45,045 nt of DNA, taken from Bacilli bacterium (lineage in GTDB: Bacteria > Bacillota_I > Bacilli_A > ML615J-28 > CAG-313). Below the pieces are notes generated by a model. It worked only from the letters and a program-made list of their open reading frames with translations. It did no database searches and was not told the origin of the DNA. The DNA is taken from the NCBI GenBank assembly GCA_900752975.1, contig CAADXH010000117.1, forward strand, positions 1 to 45,045. The letters run 5' to 3'. A program made the translations under genes and the position numbers. Within the stretch, counting starts at the first letter, position 1. Each line of letters opens with the position of its first letter. This document shows positions 33,688 to 43,204 of this stretch, one piece after another.

Positions 33688-35506
33688 TTTTCACCTCATA
33701 CAAATTGTGCTCAGCAATATAAGAAAAAACACTATCGCTAAGCATTTTTTTATCTAATTTTTGACGGAAAGTCGTTGAAGAAATTTGGCGCATGTTTAAA
33801 TTGATAAACATAAAGTTGTTCTTATATTTCGACAAAACTTTTTCAGTTTTAATAAATTCCATCATTTTTTTAATATTTTTTTCTCTTGAAAAAACAATAA
33901 AATAATTGTCACGTACTAATTCTTCATAATGTTGCCATTTGGGAAAATCAAATAGGCAATCAGAACCTAGAATAAACGCGGGGTGGTTTAACTCTTTTAA
34001 TGTGTAATATGTACCTTTAAAGGCATGTTTATTCTCAAGTCTTAAAATTTCACAATTACCAAGATTACTATCTTTAATCATAGCTTCGCACATTTTTACA
34101 CGTTCATCAAAAAAATCAAGAGTTTTATCACTATAACTTAAATGATAATTGTCACCATTAGGAATAATAATTATTTTTTTAGGATTAAACTGATTGATTA
34201 TTTTAATCATTTCCAAGTGTGCTTTTGTTGGTGGATTAAATGATCCCCCCAATACTACAGCTTGATTAGTAATTTTGTCATTATAAAAATACTTTTTAAT
34301 AAGCGACTTGCTAATTACTTCCGCACTACTAATAGCAGAATTAAAGTCTTTTGCACCGGTAGCGTAATCACCACCAACATATAAGTTTGGTATCTTAGTT
34401 TGATTATTATCATCTAGAATAATCCAACCATTATCATCAAAAATACTTGGATATAGATTTTTTAGATACTGATAATCAGGAGCCGAGCCAAATGCTTCTA
34501 CAACAATGTCGGCCTTTAAATCAATAAGAATCCCTGTATTTTTAAAATTTAAACGAGTTGATCCATCGTCAAATAACTCCATTTTTTCCATTCTTAACCC
34601 ATAAACCTTGTTATTCTTTTTAATAATTTCAACTGGGCTTATACATTCCTTAAATTTAACACCTTCATGAATAGCAATATTTACTTCGTCAACCGTTGCA
34701 GGAGCCGAAGCCATATCACGACGATATGCTATTGTTACATCGTTTCCCTCTTTTTGCATAGTTCTTGCAATATCAAAAGCAACATTACCACCACCAAGAA
34801 CAACAACTTTTTGGTTTTTAATCTTTTTACGAGCATCTGCATCTTCTAATAATTCAATTGCTTGGAACACACTTTCATCATTTAATGATCTTCGATTAAT
34901 TGATGTACCTAAAGCTAAAACGACATCATCATATTTTTTCAATTCATCAAAAAAAAGATTTTTTCCTAATTCTTTTTCATAATAAATATCAGCATGCTTT
35001 GTAACAAATTCTATAATCTTTTGATAATTAGTTTTTTCGTATCTAAAATCAGGTAATGAATTACTTAAAACACCACCTAAGTTTGACATTTTTTCATATA
35101 TAGTAGGTCTAATACCATTTGTTATCAATCTAATTGCGATGGCAAGAGATGTAATACCACCACCTATTAATGCCGGTTGGTAGTTTAATGTAAACTTAGG
35201 AACGTATTTAATATTTTTAATATATTTTTTTCCAAGATATGATTCAATTTCAGAAAACTTTACAGCTTTACCTACCTTATTCTTGATACAATGGCCATAA
35301 CACTTACGATTAATATCACAAAGTTCACCACAAACAAACGGAAAAACTGTATTGCAATATAATAAGGTAGCAGCCTGTTCTTCCTTACCTTCCTGAAGCA
35401 ACTTGATAATATCGTTAATTGGCAAATGTAGTTTGCAATATTCACTGCAGCTAGGATTTTTGCATGTAATACATAAATTAACTATTTCTTGTATTTTTTT
35501 ATTCAT
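33680..35506 (-). CDS. nadD: Fusion: GltD-like Fe-S/FAD NAD(P) oxidoreductase joined to NadD (nicotinate-nucleotide adenylyltransferase)
   Basis: 608 residues in one frame. Residues 1-90: cysteine-rich Fe-S part (C12, C15, C20, C24, C51, C59, C63, C69, C73) like the glutamate synthase small subunit. Residues 110-405: two Rossmann-type folds, ALIGGGITSLAIA (FAD) and VVVLGGGNVAFDIA (NAD(P)), ending with YVGGDYATGAKDFNSA. Residues 415-608: complete NadD, with GSFNPPTKAHLEMI, FILGSDCLFDFPKW and RQISSTTFRQKL (ISSTxxR). NadD makes the substrate that NadE, encoded next, amidates. A GltD-NadD fusion is unusual; the redox role is unknown. GAGGTG precedes the ATG; TATAAT lies upstream. Confidence 0.88.
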   Translation of the reverse strand: MNKKIQEIVNLCITCKNPSCSEYCKLHLPINDIIKLLQEGKEEQAATLLYCNTVFPFVCGELCDINRKCYGHCIKNKVGKAVKFSEIESYLGKKYIKNIKYVPKFTLNYQPALIGGGITSLAIAIRLITNGIRPTIYEKMSNLGGVLSNSLPDFRYEKTNYQKIIEFVTKHADIYYEKELGKNLFFDELKKYDDVVLALGTSINRRSLNDESVFQAIELLEDADARKKIKNQKVVVLGGGNVAFDIARTMQKEGNDVTIAYRRDMASAPATVDEVNIAIHEGVKFKECISPVEIIKKNNKVYGLRMEKMELFDDGSTRLNFKNTGILIDLKADIVVEAFGSAPDYQYLKNLYPSIFDDNGWIILDDNNQTKIPNLYVGGDYATGAKDFNSAISSAEVISKSLIKKYFYNDKITNQAVVLGGSFNPPTKAHLEMIKIINQFNPKKIIIIPNGDNYHLSYSDKTLDFFDERVKMCEAMIKDSNLGNCEILRLENKHAFKGTYYTLKELNHPAFILGSDCLFDFPKWQHYEELVRDNYFIVFSREKNIKKMMEFIKTEKVLSKYKNNFMFINLNMRQISSTTFRQKLDKKMLSDSVFSYIAEHNLYEVKND

Positions 35507-35656
35507 ACTACACCTCGGTGAGTTTTACACTTATTAGATTATATCATAAATTGACTTATTTAGATTAAAAAATGATAAATTCTTTATTTTTTTTAGTTTT
35601 ACCGATATTCACCTAATCACATATTTTGCTATTTCATATAATAAATTGGTGATATA

Positions 35657-36451
35657 ATGAGTATTAATAGTTTTGGTTTAACATTATTATTGACGATTAT
35701 TACATGGGGACTAACTGCCTTAGGTGCGGGCGTAATATTTTTATTTAAACGCGTTAACCATAAAATAATGTCAATTATGTTTGGTTTTGGAGCGGGAGTA
35801 ATGATTGCGGCATCATTTTTTAGCCTGATTATGCCTGGCATTGAACTTGCTAATGAATTAAATCAATGCGTATGGGTAATTATCGGTCTAGGGTTCTTTT
35901 TTGGAAGTATATTCATTCTTTTTATTGACCTTTTCATGCCTCATCTTCATATTGACAAGACGAATCCAGAAGGAGTGAAGTCAAATTTGAGTAGAAAACT
36001 TCTTTTAATTCTGGCAATAACATTGCACAATATTCCCGAAGGAATGGCAATTGGGGTAGCTATTGGCGCCGCAACACAAGGAATAGATGGTACTTCACTT
36101 ATGAGTGCAATAATTCTAGCTATAGGCATAGGATTACAAAATATCCCTGAAGGTATGGCTGTTAGTTTACCATTAGTCAGTGATGGAATGAATAAGAAAA
36201 AAGCCTTTTTCTATGGGCAAGCTAGTGGTTTTGTAGAACCAATTAGTGCCTTGATAGGGCTTTTCCTTGTTTATATTGTTCGTAATATTCTTCCTTTTAT
36301 TCTCAGTTTTGCAAGTGGCGCTATGATCTATGTTGTTGTTGAAGAACTTATTCCATCCGGTAAAGCAAGTAATTCAGAAAGCAAACTTGGAACAATTGGA
36401 GCTATATTAGGTTTTACAATCATGATGATTCTCGATCTTGCATTATCTTAA
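35657..36451 (+). CDS. ZIP family metal transporter
   Basis: 264 residues, about eight membrane helices. Signature metal-binding helices ITLHNIPEGMAIG (HNIPEG, 124-129) and GLQNIPEGMAVS (QNIPEG, 161-166), a histidine-containing loop FMPHLHID and EPISALIG. GufA/ZupT-like zinc or divalent-metal uptake. The only + strand gene between 7.3 and 42 kb besides the epimerase. GGTGAT precedes the ATG. The bidirectional terminator at 36451 is shared with murD. Confidence 0.93.
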   Translation: MSINSFGLTLLLTIITWGLTALGAGVIFLFKRVNHKIMSIMFGFGAGVMIAASFFSLIMPGIELANELNQCVWVIIGLGFFFGSIFILFIDLFMPHLHIDKTNPEGVKSNLSRKLLLILAITLHNIPEGMAIGVAIGAATQGIDGTSLMSAIILAIGIGLQNIPEGMAVSLPLVSDGMNKKKAFFYGQASGFVEPISALIGLFLVYIVRNILPFILSFASGAMIYVVVEELIPSGKASNSESKLGTIGAILGFTIMMILDLALS

Positions 36452-36474
36452 AAAAGGAACTATTGTTCCTTTTT
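36451..36474. terminator. Bidirectional terminator between zip gene and murD
   Basis: Perfect 10-bp stem AAAAAGGAAC/GTTCCTTTTT with loop TATT. The zip stop codon ends at its first base and the murD stop codon lies in and next to the loop. Confidence 0.88.
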
Positions 36475-37725
36475 CTCATTTTTCAAAATTAAGTTTTTAA
36501 ATATATTACCACGCTCTTCAAAAGATTTATACATATCAAAACTAGGGGAAGTAGGAGAAAACAAAATAACAGTATTTTCTAAATTACTATTGTACAAATA
36601 TTCAATAATACTTTCTAAATTAGGAAATAATCGTATATTAAAAAGTTTACTATCTAGATTTTTTTCAAGATATTCTTTATTTTCTCCAAACAAAAATGCT
36701 TCAACATTATTATTTTTAGTTTTATTTAAAATGTGATAATTATCTTTGGTCAATTTCCCTCCTGCTATCCATTTCAGTTTATAATTACAATATATTGAAT
36801 CAACGAATTGAAAAGCACCTAATGTAGCCGTTGGACTAGTAGACTTTGAGTCATTAATTACTATATGACTTTTATCTTGGACAACTATTTCACAACGATG
36901 TTCTAATGTTTTAAACTCTAATAATGTTCTTATTATCTCTTCTTTTTTTACATTATATAAATTTCCTACAATTATTACCGGCATGTAATCAACATTAATT
37001 ACACGATTTTTACACTGACAATTGTTTAGATCAAGAAACTCTTCATCAAAATAATAAATCTTATTATTTTTTATATATACATTCGCATTTTCATCAAAAC
37101 TTGAAAATGAAATTTGCCTAATATTAAAATTGCGTACATATTCTCGAAGTAATATATTATCATAATTATAAATAACTATATCAGTAGGCAACATTTGATT
37201 TAGACATCTTGTTTTACAATTAAAATAATTATCATATGTTTGGTGGTAATCAAGATGATGTTCTTCAATATTTAAAATAATCCATATATGTGGCTTAAAC
37301 CTTTTGGTGCCATCTAATTCAAAACTTGAGCACTCTATAATAGATCCATTTTTTGGTAAATCTATTAAACTAAATAAAGGAATGCCTATATTTCCCCCCA
37401 TTACAAATTGATAATCAGTCTTTAAAATTTTGTTAATTAACGTAACAACTGTTGTTTTACCATTACTGCCTGTAACACCGATTATCGGGCAATTTTTAGT
37501 GAGTAAATAATATAGTTCTAAGTCAGTAATAACTGGAATATTTAACATTTTTGCTTCTTTAATTATGTTTGTGGTTGGTTTAATGCCAGGTGTTTTAATT
37601 ATTAAATTGTAATCACTCAAATTAATCGCCGTGTTCATTTGATCGGTATATAAGTCATAATTAATTTTATTCCTATTGAAATAATCAATTACAGCTTGAT
37701 TAGTTATTCCAACGCCATAAAGCAA
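36460..37725 (-). CDS. murD: UDP-N-acetylmuramoylalanine-D-glutamate ligase MurD
   Basis: 421 residues from the TTG at 37725. N-terminal Rossmann part LYGVGITNQAVIDYFN, then P-loop GVTGSNGKTTVVTLINK, EHHLDYHQTYDNYFNCK, LEHRCEIV, INDSKSTSPTAT and C-terminal ILFSPTSPSFDMYKSFEERGNIF. Adds D-glutamate to UDP-MurNAc-L-Ala in the cytoplasm. The start is unsure: no ATG or GTG fits, TTG 37725 lacks a ribosome site, and an ATT at 37755 sits four bases after GGGGTGA inside the mraY end. Last gene of the cluster. Confidence 0.88.
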   Translation of the reverse strand: MLYGVGITNQAVIDYFNRNKINYDLYTDQMNTAINLSDYNLIIKTPGIKPTTNIIKEAKMLNIPVITDLELYYLLTKNCPIIGVTGSNGKTTVVTLINKILKTDYQFVMGGNIGIPLFSLIDLPKNGSIIECSSFELDGTKRFKPHIWIILNIEEHHLDYHQTYDNYFNCKTRCLNQMLPTDIVIYNYDNILLREYVRNFNIRQISFSSFDENANVYIKNNKIYYFDEEFLDLNNCQCKNRVINVDYMPVIIVGNLYNVKKEEIIRTLLEFKTLEHRCEIVVQDKSHIVINDSKSTSPTATLGAFQFVDSIYCNYKLKWIAGGKLTKDNYHILNKTKNNNVEAFLFGENKEYLEKNLDSKLFNIRLFPNLESIIEYLYNSNLENTVILFSPTSPSFDMYKSFEERGNIFKNLILKNEKKEQ

Positions 37726-37748
37726 AATATTAAGTTTTTTTAGCTTGT

Positions 37749-38726
37749 CTAAAATATTTTCACCCCTAAATATATGCCTAAAATTGACATACTCAAATTA
37801 ATTATCATAAAAAGTAAATCTATTTTAATCTCTGTGTAGCCGGAAAGTTCTAGATGATGGTGAAATGGTGCCATTTTAAGTATTCTTCGACCTTTCGTTC
37901 TCTTGAAATACCACACTTGTAACATTACGGAAACAACTTCGAGTAAATATATGAATCCAAAGAATACAATTAGTATTTCACATTTTAAAATAATTAGTAA
38001 ACCGACAATTAAAGCACCAATTGCAAGTGAACCAGTATCTCCCATAAATATTAATGCTTTTGGCAAATTAAATATTAAAAAGGCTATAATAACACTTACA
38101 ATGATAATTGAAACATAACACACTAATGTTTCTCCCTTAATATAAGCAAGAATCCCAATACCTATAAAACTTGTTATCGAAACCATCCCAAGTAATCCAT
38201 CTAATCCATCAGTAAAATTCGTTGCATTTGTAAAGCCTGCAAATAATAATACAATAAACACACCATATACAAAACTTAGTTTAATGGGAATACCAAAAAA
38301 GTTTAATGTATTTTCATATCCAAGTTCTAAATACACAAAATAGAAAGCAGCAGCAAGTATTAATTCGAAGATAAATTTTAAATTTGGCTTAAGCCCTTTG
38401 TTATTATGACGTTTAATTATTAAATAATCATCTAAAAAGCCTATAATCGCATAACCTAAAAATGGAATAATTAATAAAATTAATTTTCTTATATCATATT
38501 CTATTTTGAAAAAAATGTTTAAAAAAACTATCCCCATCATTGTTGTTGCAACTATAATAATTCCGCCCATTGTTGGTGTACCAGCTTTAGTAAGGTGTTT
38601 TTGAGGGCCTTCTGCACGAATGTTTTGTCCCCATTTATGCCTTTTAATTAAAGGAATAAAAAATATAAATAATAAAGCAGTTAAAAGTACTAATCCTAAA
38701 ACAAATAAATCATTATAAATATTCAT
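37749..38726 (-). CDS. mraY: Phospho-N-acetylmuramoyl-pentapeptide transferase MraY
   Basis: 325 residues, about ten membrane helices. EGPQKHLTKAGTPTMGG, FLDDYLI, NATNFTDGLDGL, FMGDTGSLAIG and MAPFHHHLELSG are diagnostic. Makes lipid I on the inner membrane face. Start: ATG at 38726 (MNIYNDLF) follows TTGGGA; the longer frame to 38762 reads back through the murE end. Overlaps murE by 14 bases. Confidence 0.95.
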   Translation of the reverse strand: MNIYNDLFVLGLVLLTALLFIFFIPLIKRHKWGQNIRAEGPQKHLTKAGTPTMGGIIIVATTMMGIVFLNIFFKIEYDIRKLILLIIPFLGYAIIGFLDDYLIIKRHNNKGLKPNLKFIFELILAAAFYFVYLELGYENTLNFFGIPIKLSFVYGVFIVLLFAGFTNATNFTDGLDGLLGMVSITSFIGIGILAYIKGETLVCYVSIIIVSVIIAFLIFNLPKALIFMGDTGSLAIGALIVGLLIILKCEILIVFFGFIYLLEVVSVMLQVWYFKRTKGRRILKMAPFHHHLELSGYTEIKIDLLFMIINLSMSILGIYLGVKIF

Positions 38727-40197
38727 AATTATTTCCCAAATTGTTAATTGTATTAATTTCACTATATGGAATCTTTTGATTATTTCTTCTTATTTGATAT
38801 TTTTCAATTCCTTTTCCAAGCAATAAAATAATATCATTATTTACGCTCAATTTATATGCTTCATTGACTGCATCTTCTCGATCTAACTTGATGCAATAAT
38901 TAGATTTAGTTAGTTCCTTAGTTATTTCTTCAATTATATCAGTAGTATTCTCATCGCGACTATTATCCTCTGTAAAAACTACATAATCACTATATTCCGT
39001 AACAATTTTACCTATTATTGGTCTTTTTATGCGATCCCGCATGCCACCACATCCTATCACGGTTATTATATGATTATCTTTTTTTACTTTATTTATTGTT
39101 TTTAAAACATTTTCAACCGCATCAATTGTATGAGCAAAATCTATAATAAAAGTTCTATTATTTTTCTTTATAACTTGCATTCGACCTGGCACTTCATGTT
39201 TATTATTCAAAAATTCTACCAAGTTTTCTCTCCGTATTTTTAATGCATTATTGATACACCAAATCATTAAGATGTTATAAATATTAAAAATTCCTATTAA
39301 ATTGGTATTAATATAATATTTGGTATTTCGATCATTTATCATAAATCGATTACCAGATTGACTACTTTTTATCATTTCAGCTCTTATCATACCATTATTA
39401 ATACCAAATGTTATAAGTTTACTCATGCATTTACTTTTATAATAATCGTAGTTTTCATCATCCGCATTTAAAATACAACTACTCTCATCATATGGTTCCT
39501 CTACTTGCCCAAGTAATTTACTTTTTACTACTCTATATTCAGTCAATGTATTATGATAATCTAGATGTTCACTACTTAAATTAGTCAAACCCACTACTTT
39601 AAACTTCAATCCTTCTATTCTTCCTTCTTCTATCCCCTGTGATGAAACTTCCATAATTACATAATCATATTCATTATTAGTTTTTCTTAAATATTTATAC
39701 AATAATGATAGTGATGGCGTAGTATTATTTGTTTCCTCAATAATTTCTTCCATTTTAAAATATGAATAAATCCAATTAGTACCAATTAATAAAACATCAT
39801 AATTCAAACTTTTTAAATATAAATATAGCATATAGGTTGTGGTTGTCTTACCATTAGTCCCTGTTATGCCAATAATACTTGGCATTTTTCCGTACTTTTC
39901 ATTTTCAATTTTAAGCAATCTAGCAAGATCTATTTTAGGAGTTTCAACAGTAAGCATTGGAATTTTAAATATTTTCGGCATTTTCTGCTTATTATCAGAA
40001 ATTATTAGGGCAGGTTTCCTTTTAATTGCCTCAACAATGTTATTAAGTTTACATGTAGACTTACCGTTTAAACTAATAAATATACCATTTTCGGTTAAGT
40101 CTTGATAAATATCAGTAATGTTATTTATATCAAAACTACCATTTTTACTTACCTTTTTACCATTATAATATTTATCTAAATACTCATTTATGTTCAT
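38713..40197 (-). CDS. murE: UDP-MurNAc-tripeptide synthetase MurE
   Basis: 494 residues. ATP loop IGITGTNGKTTTTYML (111-120), NNTTPS (157-162, substrate binding), SSQGIEEGRIEGLKF, SEHLDYH, VPGRMQV, CGGMRDRIKRPIIG, and DNSR (411-414) in TEDNSRDEN. The third-residue amino acid is set by this last motif: DNPR means meso-diaminopimelate; here proline is serine but the arginine remains, so meso-DAP is likely though not certain. The usual DYAHTPD is DFAHTID. No clear ribosome site; seven bases after the PBP gene stop. Confidence 0.92.
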   Translation of the reverse strand: MNINEYLDKYYNGKKVSKNGSFDINNITDIYQDLTENGIFISLNGKSTCKLNNIVEAIKRKPALIISDNKQKMPKIFKIPMLTVETPKIDLARLLKIENEKYGKMPSIIGITGTNGKTTTTYMLYLYLKSLNYDVLLIGTNWIYSYFKMEEIIEETNNTTPSLSLLYKYLRKTNNEYDYVIMEVSSQGIEEGRIEGLKFKVVGLTNLSSEHLDYHNTLTEYRVVKSKLLGQVEEPYDESSCILNADDENYDYYKSKCMSKLITFGINNGMIRAEMIKSSQSGNRFMINDRNTKYYINTNLIGIFNIYNILMIWCINNALKIRRENLVEFLNNKHEVPGRMQVIKKNNRTFIIDFAHTIDAVENVLKTINKVKKDNHIITVIGCGGMRDRIKRPIIGKIVTEYSDYVVFTEDNSRDENTTDIIEEITKELTKSNYCIKLDREDAVNEAYKLSVNNDIILLLGKGIEKYQIRRNNQKIPYSEINTINNLGNNYEYL

Positions 40198-40204
40198 ACT
40201 TATT

Positions 40205-42094
40205 TCATGTATATAAAATTACATATCCTCCTTCTATAATTTTACTACCAGCATCAGGTATTTGATCACGAACGATAAAGCCATCACCATAAACTATATA
40301 CCGATAATTACTAGTTGGCAAGATTTTTCCAATATGCATTCCGACATAATTGTTGACAGTATAAATATTTTTATCAACCCAAAAACGAGGAGCTAGTGGC
40401 ACTTCATCTGCTCTTTTAGAGATTTTTTTAATACTGATAGATTCAGTTAAAACTTCCTTAACTAATGGTGCAGCTACAACACCACCATATTGAATTGTAT
40501 TTTTAGGTGAATCTAGAGCTATTATTACTGCAAGTTGTGGATCATCCATAGGTGCAATCCCCAAAAATGATAGAATATATCGTCCTGCTACATAATGCCC
40601 ATTTTCAGCTATTTGCGCGGTACCAGTTTTTCCACCAACGCGATACCCCTCAATATAACTACCTCTCCCAGTTCCTAGTGCTACAACACATTCAAGTGAT
40701 TCTGCAACTTTTTTTGATGTATTCTCACTTATTACTCGTCTAATTTCTTTTGGTTTATTTTCCATAACAATTTCATTACCTGATTTTATATATTTAAGTA
40801 CATATGGTTGATGCAATATCCCACCATTAACCGCTGCGCTTGCAGCATTAAGAAGTTGAATCATTGTGACAGCATTTCCCTGACCAAAAGCTGATGTAGC
40901 TAGTTCAACATTTCCAATATTTTCAGGATTAAATATAATACCATTACTTTCACCAAGCAAATCAATTCCTGTTTTGCTTCCAAATCCAAATTCACTCATA
41001 TAATGAAAAAATTTGTCTTTTCCTAATCTAAGTCCAATAGTTACAAAACCGGGGTTACAAGAGTTTTGTAAAACTTCTCTAAAAGTTTCTTTTCCATGTC
41101 CACCTAATTTCCAATCCTTTAAACGAGCACCATCAACCATTGCATACCCTGGATCATAAAATGTTTCATCAAGTGAAAAAACATTTTCCTCAAGTCCTGC
41201 TGCGAAAGTACAAATTTTAAAAGTACTACCCGGTTCATACACTTTCCAAATAGGAACATTGCGATTGTAGATATCCTGTGAATAATCTTGATAATTGGCA
41301 GGATTATATGTTGGCTGAGAGGCCATCGCAAGGACTTCACTTGTCTTAGGGTTTATAACTATTCCGGCTACTTCTTTAGCTTGATAGTTTTCCATCGCAT
41401 TACTCAAAACACGTTCCAATGTTAATTGTATATCTAAATCTATTGTTAAATATACATCATTTCCATTTTTAGCCCGAGCATAAAGACTTGTTAAATCCTC
41501 AATATCGTTACCATGTGCATCCGTAAATATTTGTAAAGCACCATATCCACCCTTTAACTTTTCATCATAAATAGATTCAATTCCAGTTATTCCTTGATTA
41601 TCAATACCAGTAATTCCAATTACTTGTGATAATACTGATTGATATGGATAATATCTCGAAGTGTCACCTACAACATATACGCCTTTTAAGTTGAATCTTG
41701 CTATTTTTATTGCGGTTGTAACATCTAATTTCTGACCTTCAGGCTTAATTATTTCTACCGATACATTTTTAGTCAAATGTTTTAGAATTTTATCTCTACT
41801 TGTTTTTAAAATACTTGAAATTATAGTGGCAGTTCTAGCAGGATTGTCGACTTGCTTAGGAATACACACTAGTGAAGGAGTGAGATAATTTCCAACTATT
41901 AATTTACCATTACAATCATAAATATTGCCTCGAGTTCCTCTAATGGGCGCACTTCTAGTCCATAAATCAATTGCCTTTTCATAATACTCTTCACTTTTAA
42001 TAATTTTAACATATGTCAATTTTGATAACAATATAGTTAAAGTTACGATTATCAGGATTGAAACTATTAAAAAACGTGTTCTTTTTTTCTTCAA
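40205..42094 (-). CDS. Class B penicillin-binding protein, SpoVD/FtsI-like, with PASTA domain
   Basis: About 629 residues. Cytoplasmic KKKRTR, one membrane helix (about 9-26), PBP dimer domain (RSAPIRGTRGNIYD, YYPYQSVLSQVIGITG), transpeptidase domain with S290-TFK293, S345-C-N347 and K489-T-G, and one C-terminal PASTA domain (about 572-629, VNNYVGMHIGKILPTSNY, DAGSKIIEGGYVIL). Crosslinks peptidoglycan at the septum or in the spore cortex; single-PASTA forms include SpoVD. Start TTG at 42094 follows GGGTGA; an in-frame GTG at 42103 is inside that site. Adjacent to murE, as spoVD is in Bacillus. Confidence 0.9.
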   Translation of the reverse strand: MKKKRTRFLIVSILIIVTLTILLSKLTYVKIIKSEEYYEKAIDLWTRSAPIRGTRGNIYDCNGKLIVGNYLTPSLVCIPKQVDNPARTATIISSILKTSRDKILKHLTKNVSVEIIKPEGQKLDVTTAIKIARFNLKGVYVVGDTSRYYPYQSVLSQVIGITGIDNQGITGIESIYDEKLKGGYGALQIFTDAHGNDIEDLTSLYARAKNGNDVYLTIDLDIQLTLERVLSNAMENYQAKEVAGIVINPKTSEVLAMASQPTYNPANYQDYSQDIYNRNVPIWKVYEPGSTFKICTFAAGLEENVFSLDETFYDPGYAMVDGARLKDWKLGGHGKETFREVLQNSCNPGFVTIGLRLGKDKFFHYMSEFGFGSKTGIDLLGESNGIIFNPENIGNVELATSAFGQGNAVTMIQLLNAASAAVNGGILHQPYVLKYIKSGNEIVMENKPKEIRRVISENTSKKVAESLECVVALGTGRGSYIEGYRVGGKTGTAQIAENGHYVAGRYILSFLGIAPMDDPQLAVIIALDSPKNTIQYGGVVAAPLVKEVLTESISIKKISKRADEVPLAPRFWVDKNIYTVNNYVGMHIGKILPTSNYRYIVYGDGFIVRDQIPDAGSKIIEGGYVILYT

Positions 42095-42256
42095 GAATAT
42101 CACCCATTAAAAGATATGAAGTAAGAGAGAAAAATATTAGTTCTTTAAATGAATTATTTAATTATTGAAGCGGCAAAAAGAATAAATAAAATCTTGATTC
42201 ATTATTATTGAAAATAATAATTTTGCTTTATGCTAACAATTATAAGGAATTTGTAG

Positions 42257-42262
42257 TATAAT
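42257..42262 (+). promoter_or_regulatory. Probable -10 box of the epimerase gene
   Basis: TATAAT in GTAGTATAATAATAAGG, 20 bases before the ATG. No good -35 at 17 bases (TAACAA). Lies in the 180-base gap between divergent genes. Confidence 0.45.
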
Positions 42263-42282
42263 AATAAGGAAAGGATGATATT

Positions 42283-43161
42283 ATGTTATACACAATTGAA
42301 AATAAACACATTCGACTAACTATAAGCAACCATGGAGCAGAAATTAAGAGTCTAATCTTTAATAATACAGAAAGACTCCATGATAGTAACCCCGCATACT
42401 GGAATCGCAGTGCCCCATTACTATTTCCATGTATTGGTACAATAATAAACAAACAAACAATTATTAATAATAAATCTTATGCCTTAACAAAACATGGTTT
42501 TTTAAGAGATCAAGATTTTGAACTTGTAAGTATCGATGACCATTCAATTATTTTAAAATTTCACAGCAATGATGCAACATTAATGATGTACCCATTCACT
42601 TTCGAAATCACTGTAAAATATGAAATAAATAATGATACTATGGAAAGTTCAATTATTATTAATAATCTATCACACGAAGAAATGCCATTCAATTTTGGAC
42701 TTCACCCAGCGTTCAAAACCCCTATCAGCGAAGATGAGAAATTTGAAAACTATGAATTACTAATTCACTCTTCTAAAGAGCACCCTATTTATAAGGTAGA
42801 ATTATCTAATGGCACTATTAATTTCAATGAAATTGTTAGAAACATTTCTTTTGACAAACCATTTCCATTAAATTACGATGACTACCTTGGCGATGCTTTA
42901 GTATTTGATGATATTGATTTTGACGAAATAACACTTCAAAATTGCTCAGGTACTCATGGTGTATCATTTAAATTTTCAGGATTTCCAATGCTTGGTATTT
43001 GGACACCTTCACCAAAACGTGCGCCATTTATTTGTCTAGAACCATGGATTGGTTGTGCCGATCCTACTAATCATGATGGAATTTTCGCCCATAAAAAACA
43101 TTTGATATATTTAAAACAAAGTGAAAGTAAAGAAATCATTTATTCATGGAGATTTTTCTAA
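42283..43161 (+). CDS. Aldose 1-epimerase family protein, LacX-like
   Basis: 292 residues. Family motifs: NHGAEIKSL, WNRSAPLLFPCIG, LTKHGFLRDQDFE (H71), MPFNFGLHPAF (H141) and ICLEPWIGCADP. The LacX/YeaD-like branch of the galactose mutarotase fold; the sugar substrate is not known. It sits on the opposite strand inside the cell wall cluster, between rsmH and the PBP gene where ftsL and a first PBP usually lie, and ends in a terminator shared with rsmH. Confidence 0.88.
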   Translation: MLYTIENKHIRLTISNHGAEIKSLIFNNTERLHDSNPAYWNRSAPLLFPCIGTIINKQTIINNKSYALTKHGFLRDQDFELVSIDDHSIILKFHSNDATLMMYPFTFEITVKYEINNDTMESSIIINNLSHEEMPFNFGLHPAFKTPISEDEKFENYELLIHSSKEHPIYKVELSNGTINFNEIVRNISFDKPFPLNYDDYLGDALVFDDIDFDEITLQNCSGTHGVSFKFSGFPMLGIWTPSPKRAPFICLEPWIGCADPTNHDGIFAHKKHLIYLKQSESKEIIYSWRFF

Positions 43162-43181
43162 TAAAATTATAAACAAAATAA

Positions 43182-43204
43182 AAAAACGGACAAAATCCGT
43201 TTTT
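43182..43204. terminator. Bidirectional terminator between epimerase gene and rsmH
   Basis: Perfect 9-bp stem AAAAACGGA/TCCGTTTTT, loop CAAAA. The rsmH stop codon overlaps its right edge. Confidence 0.85.
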
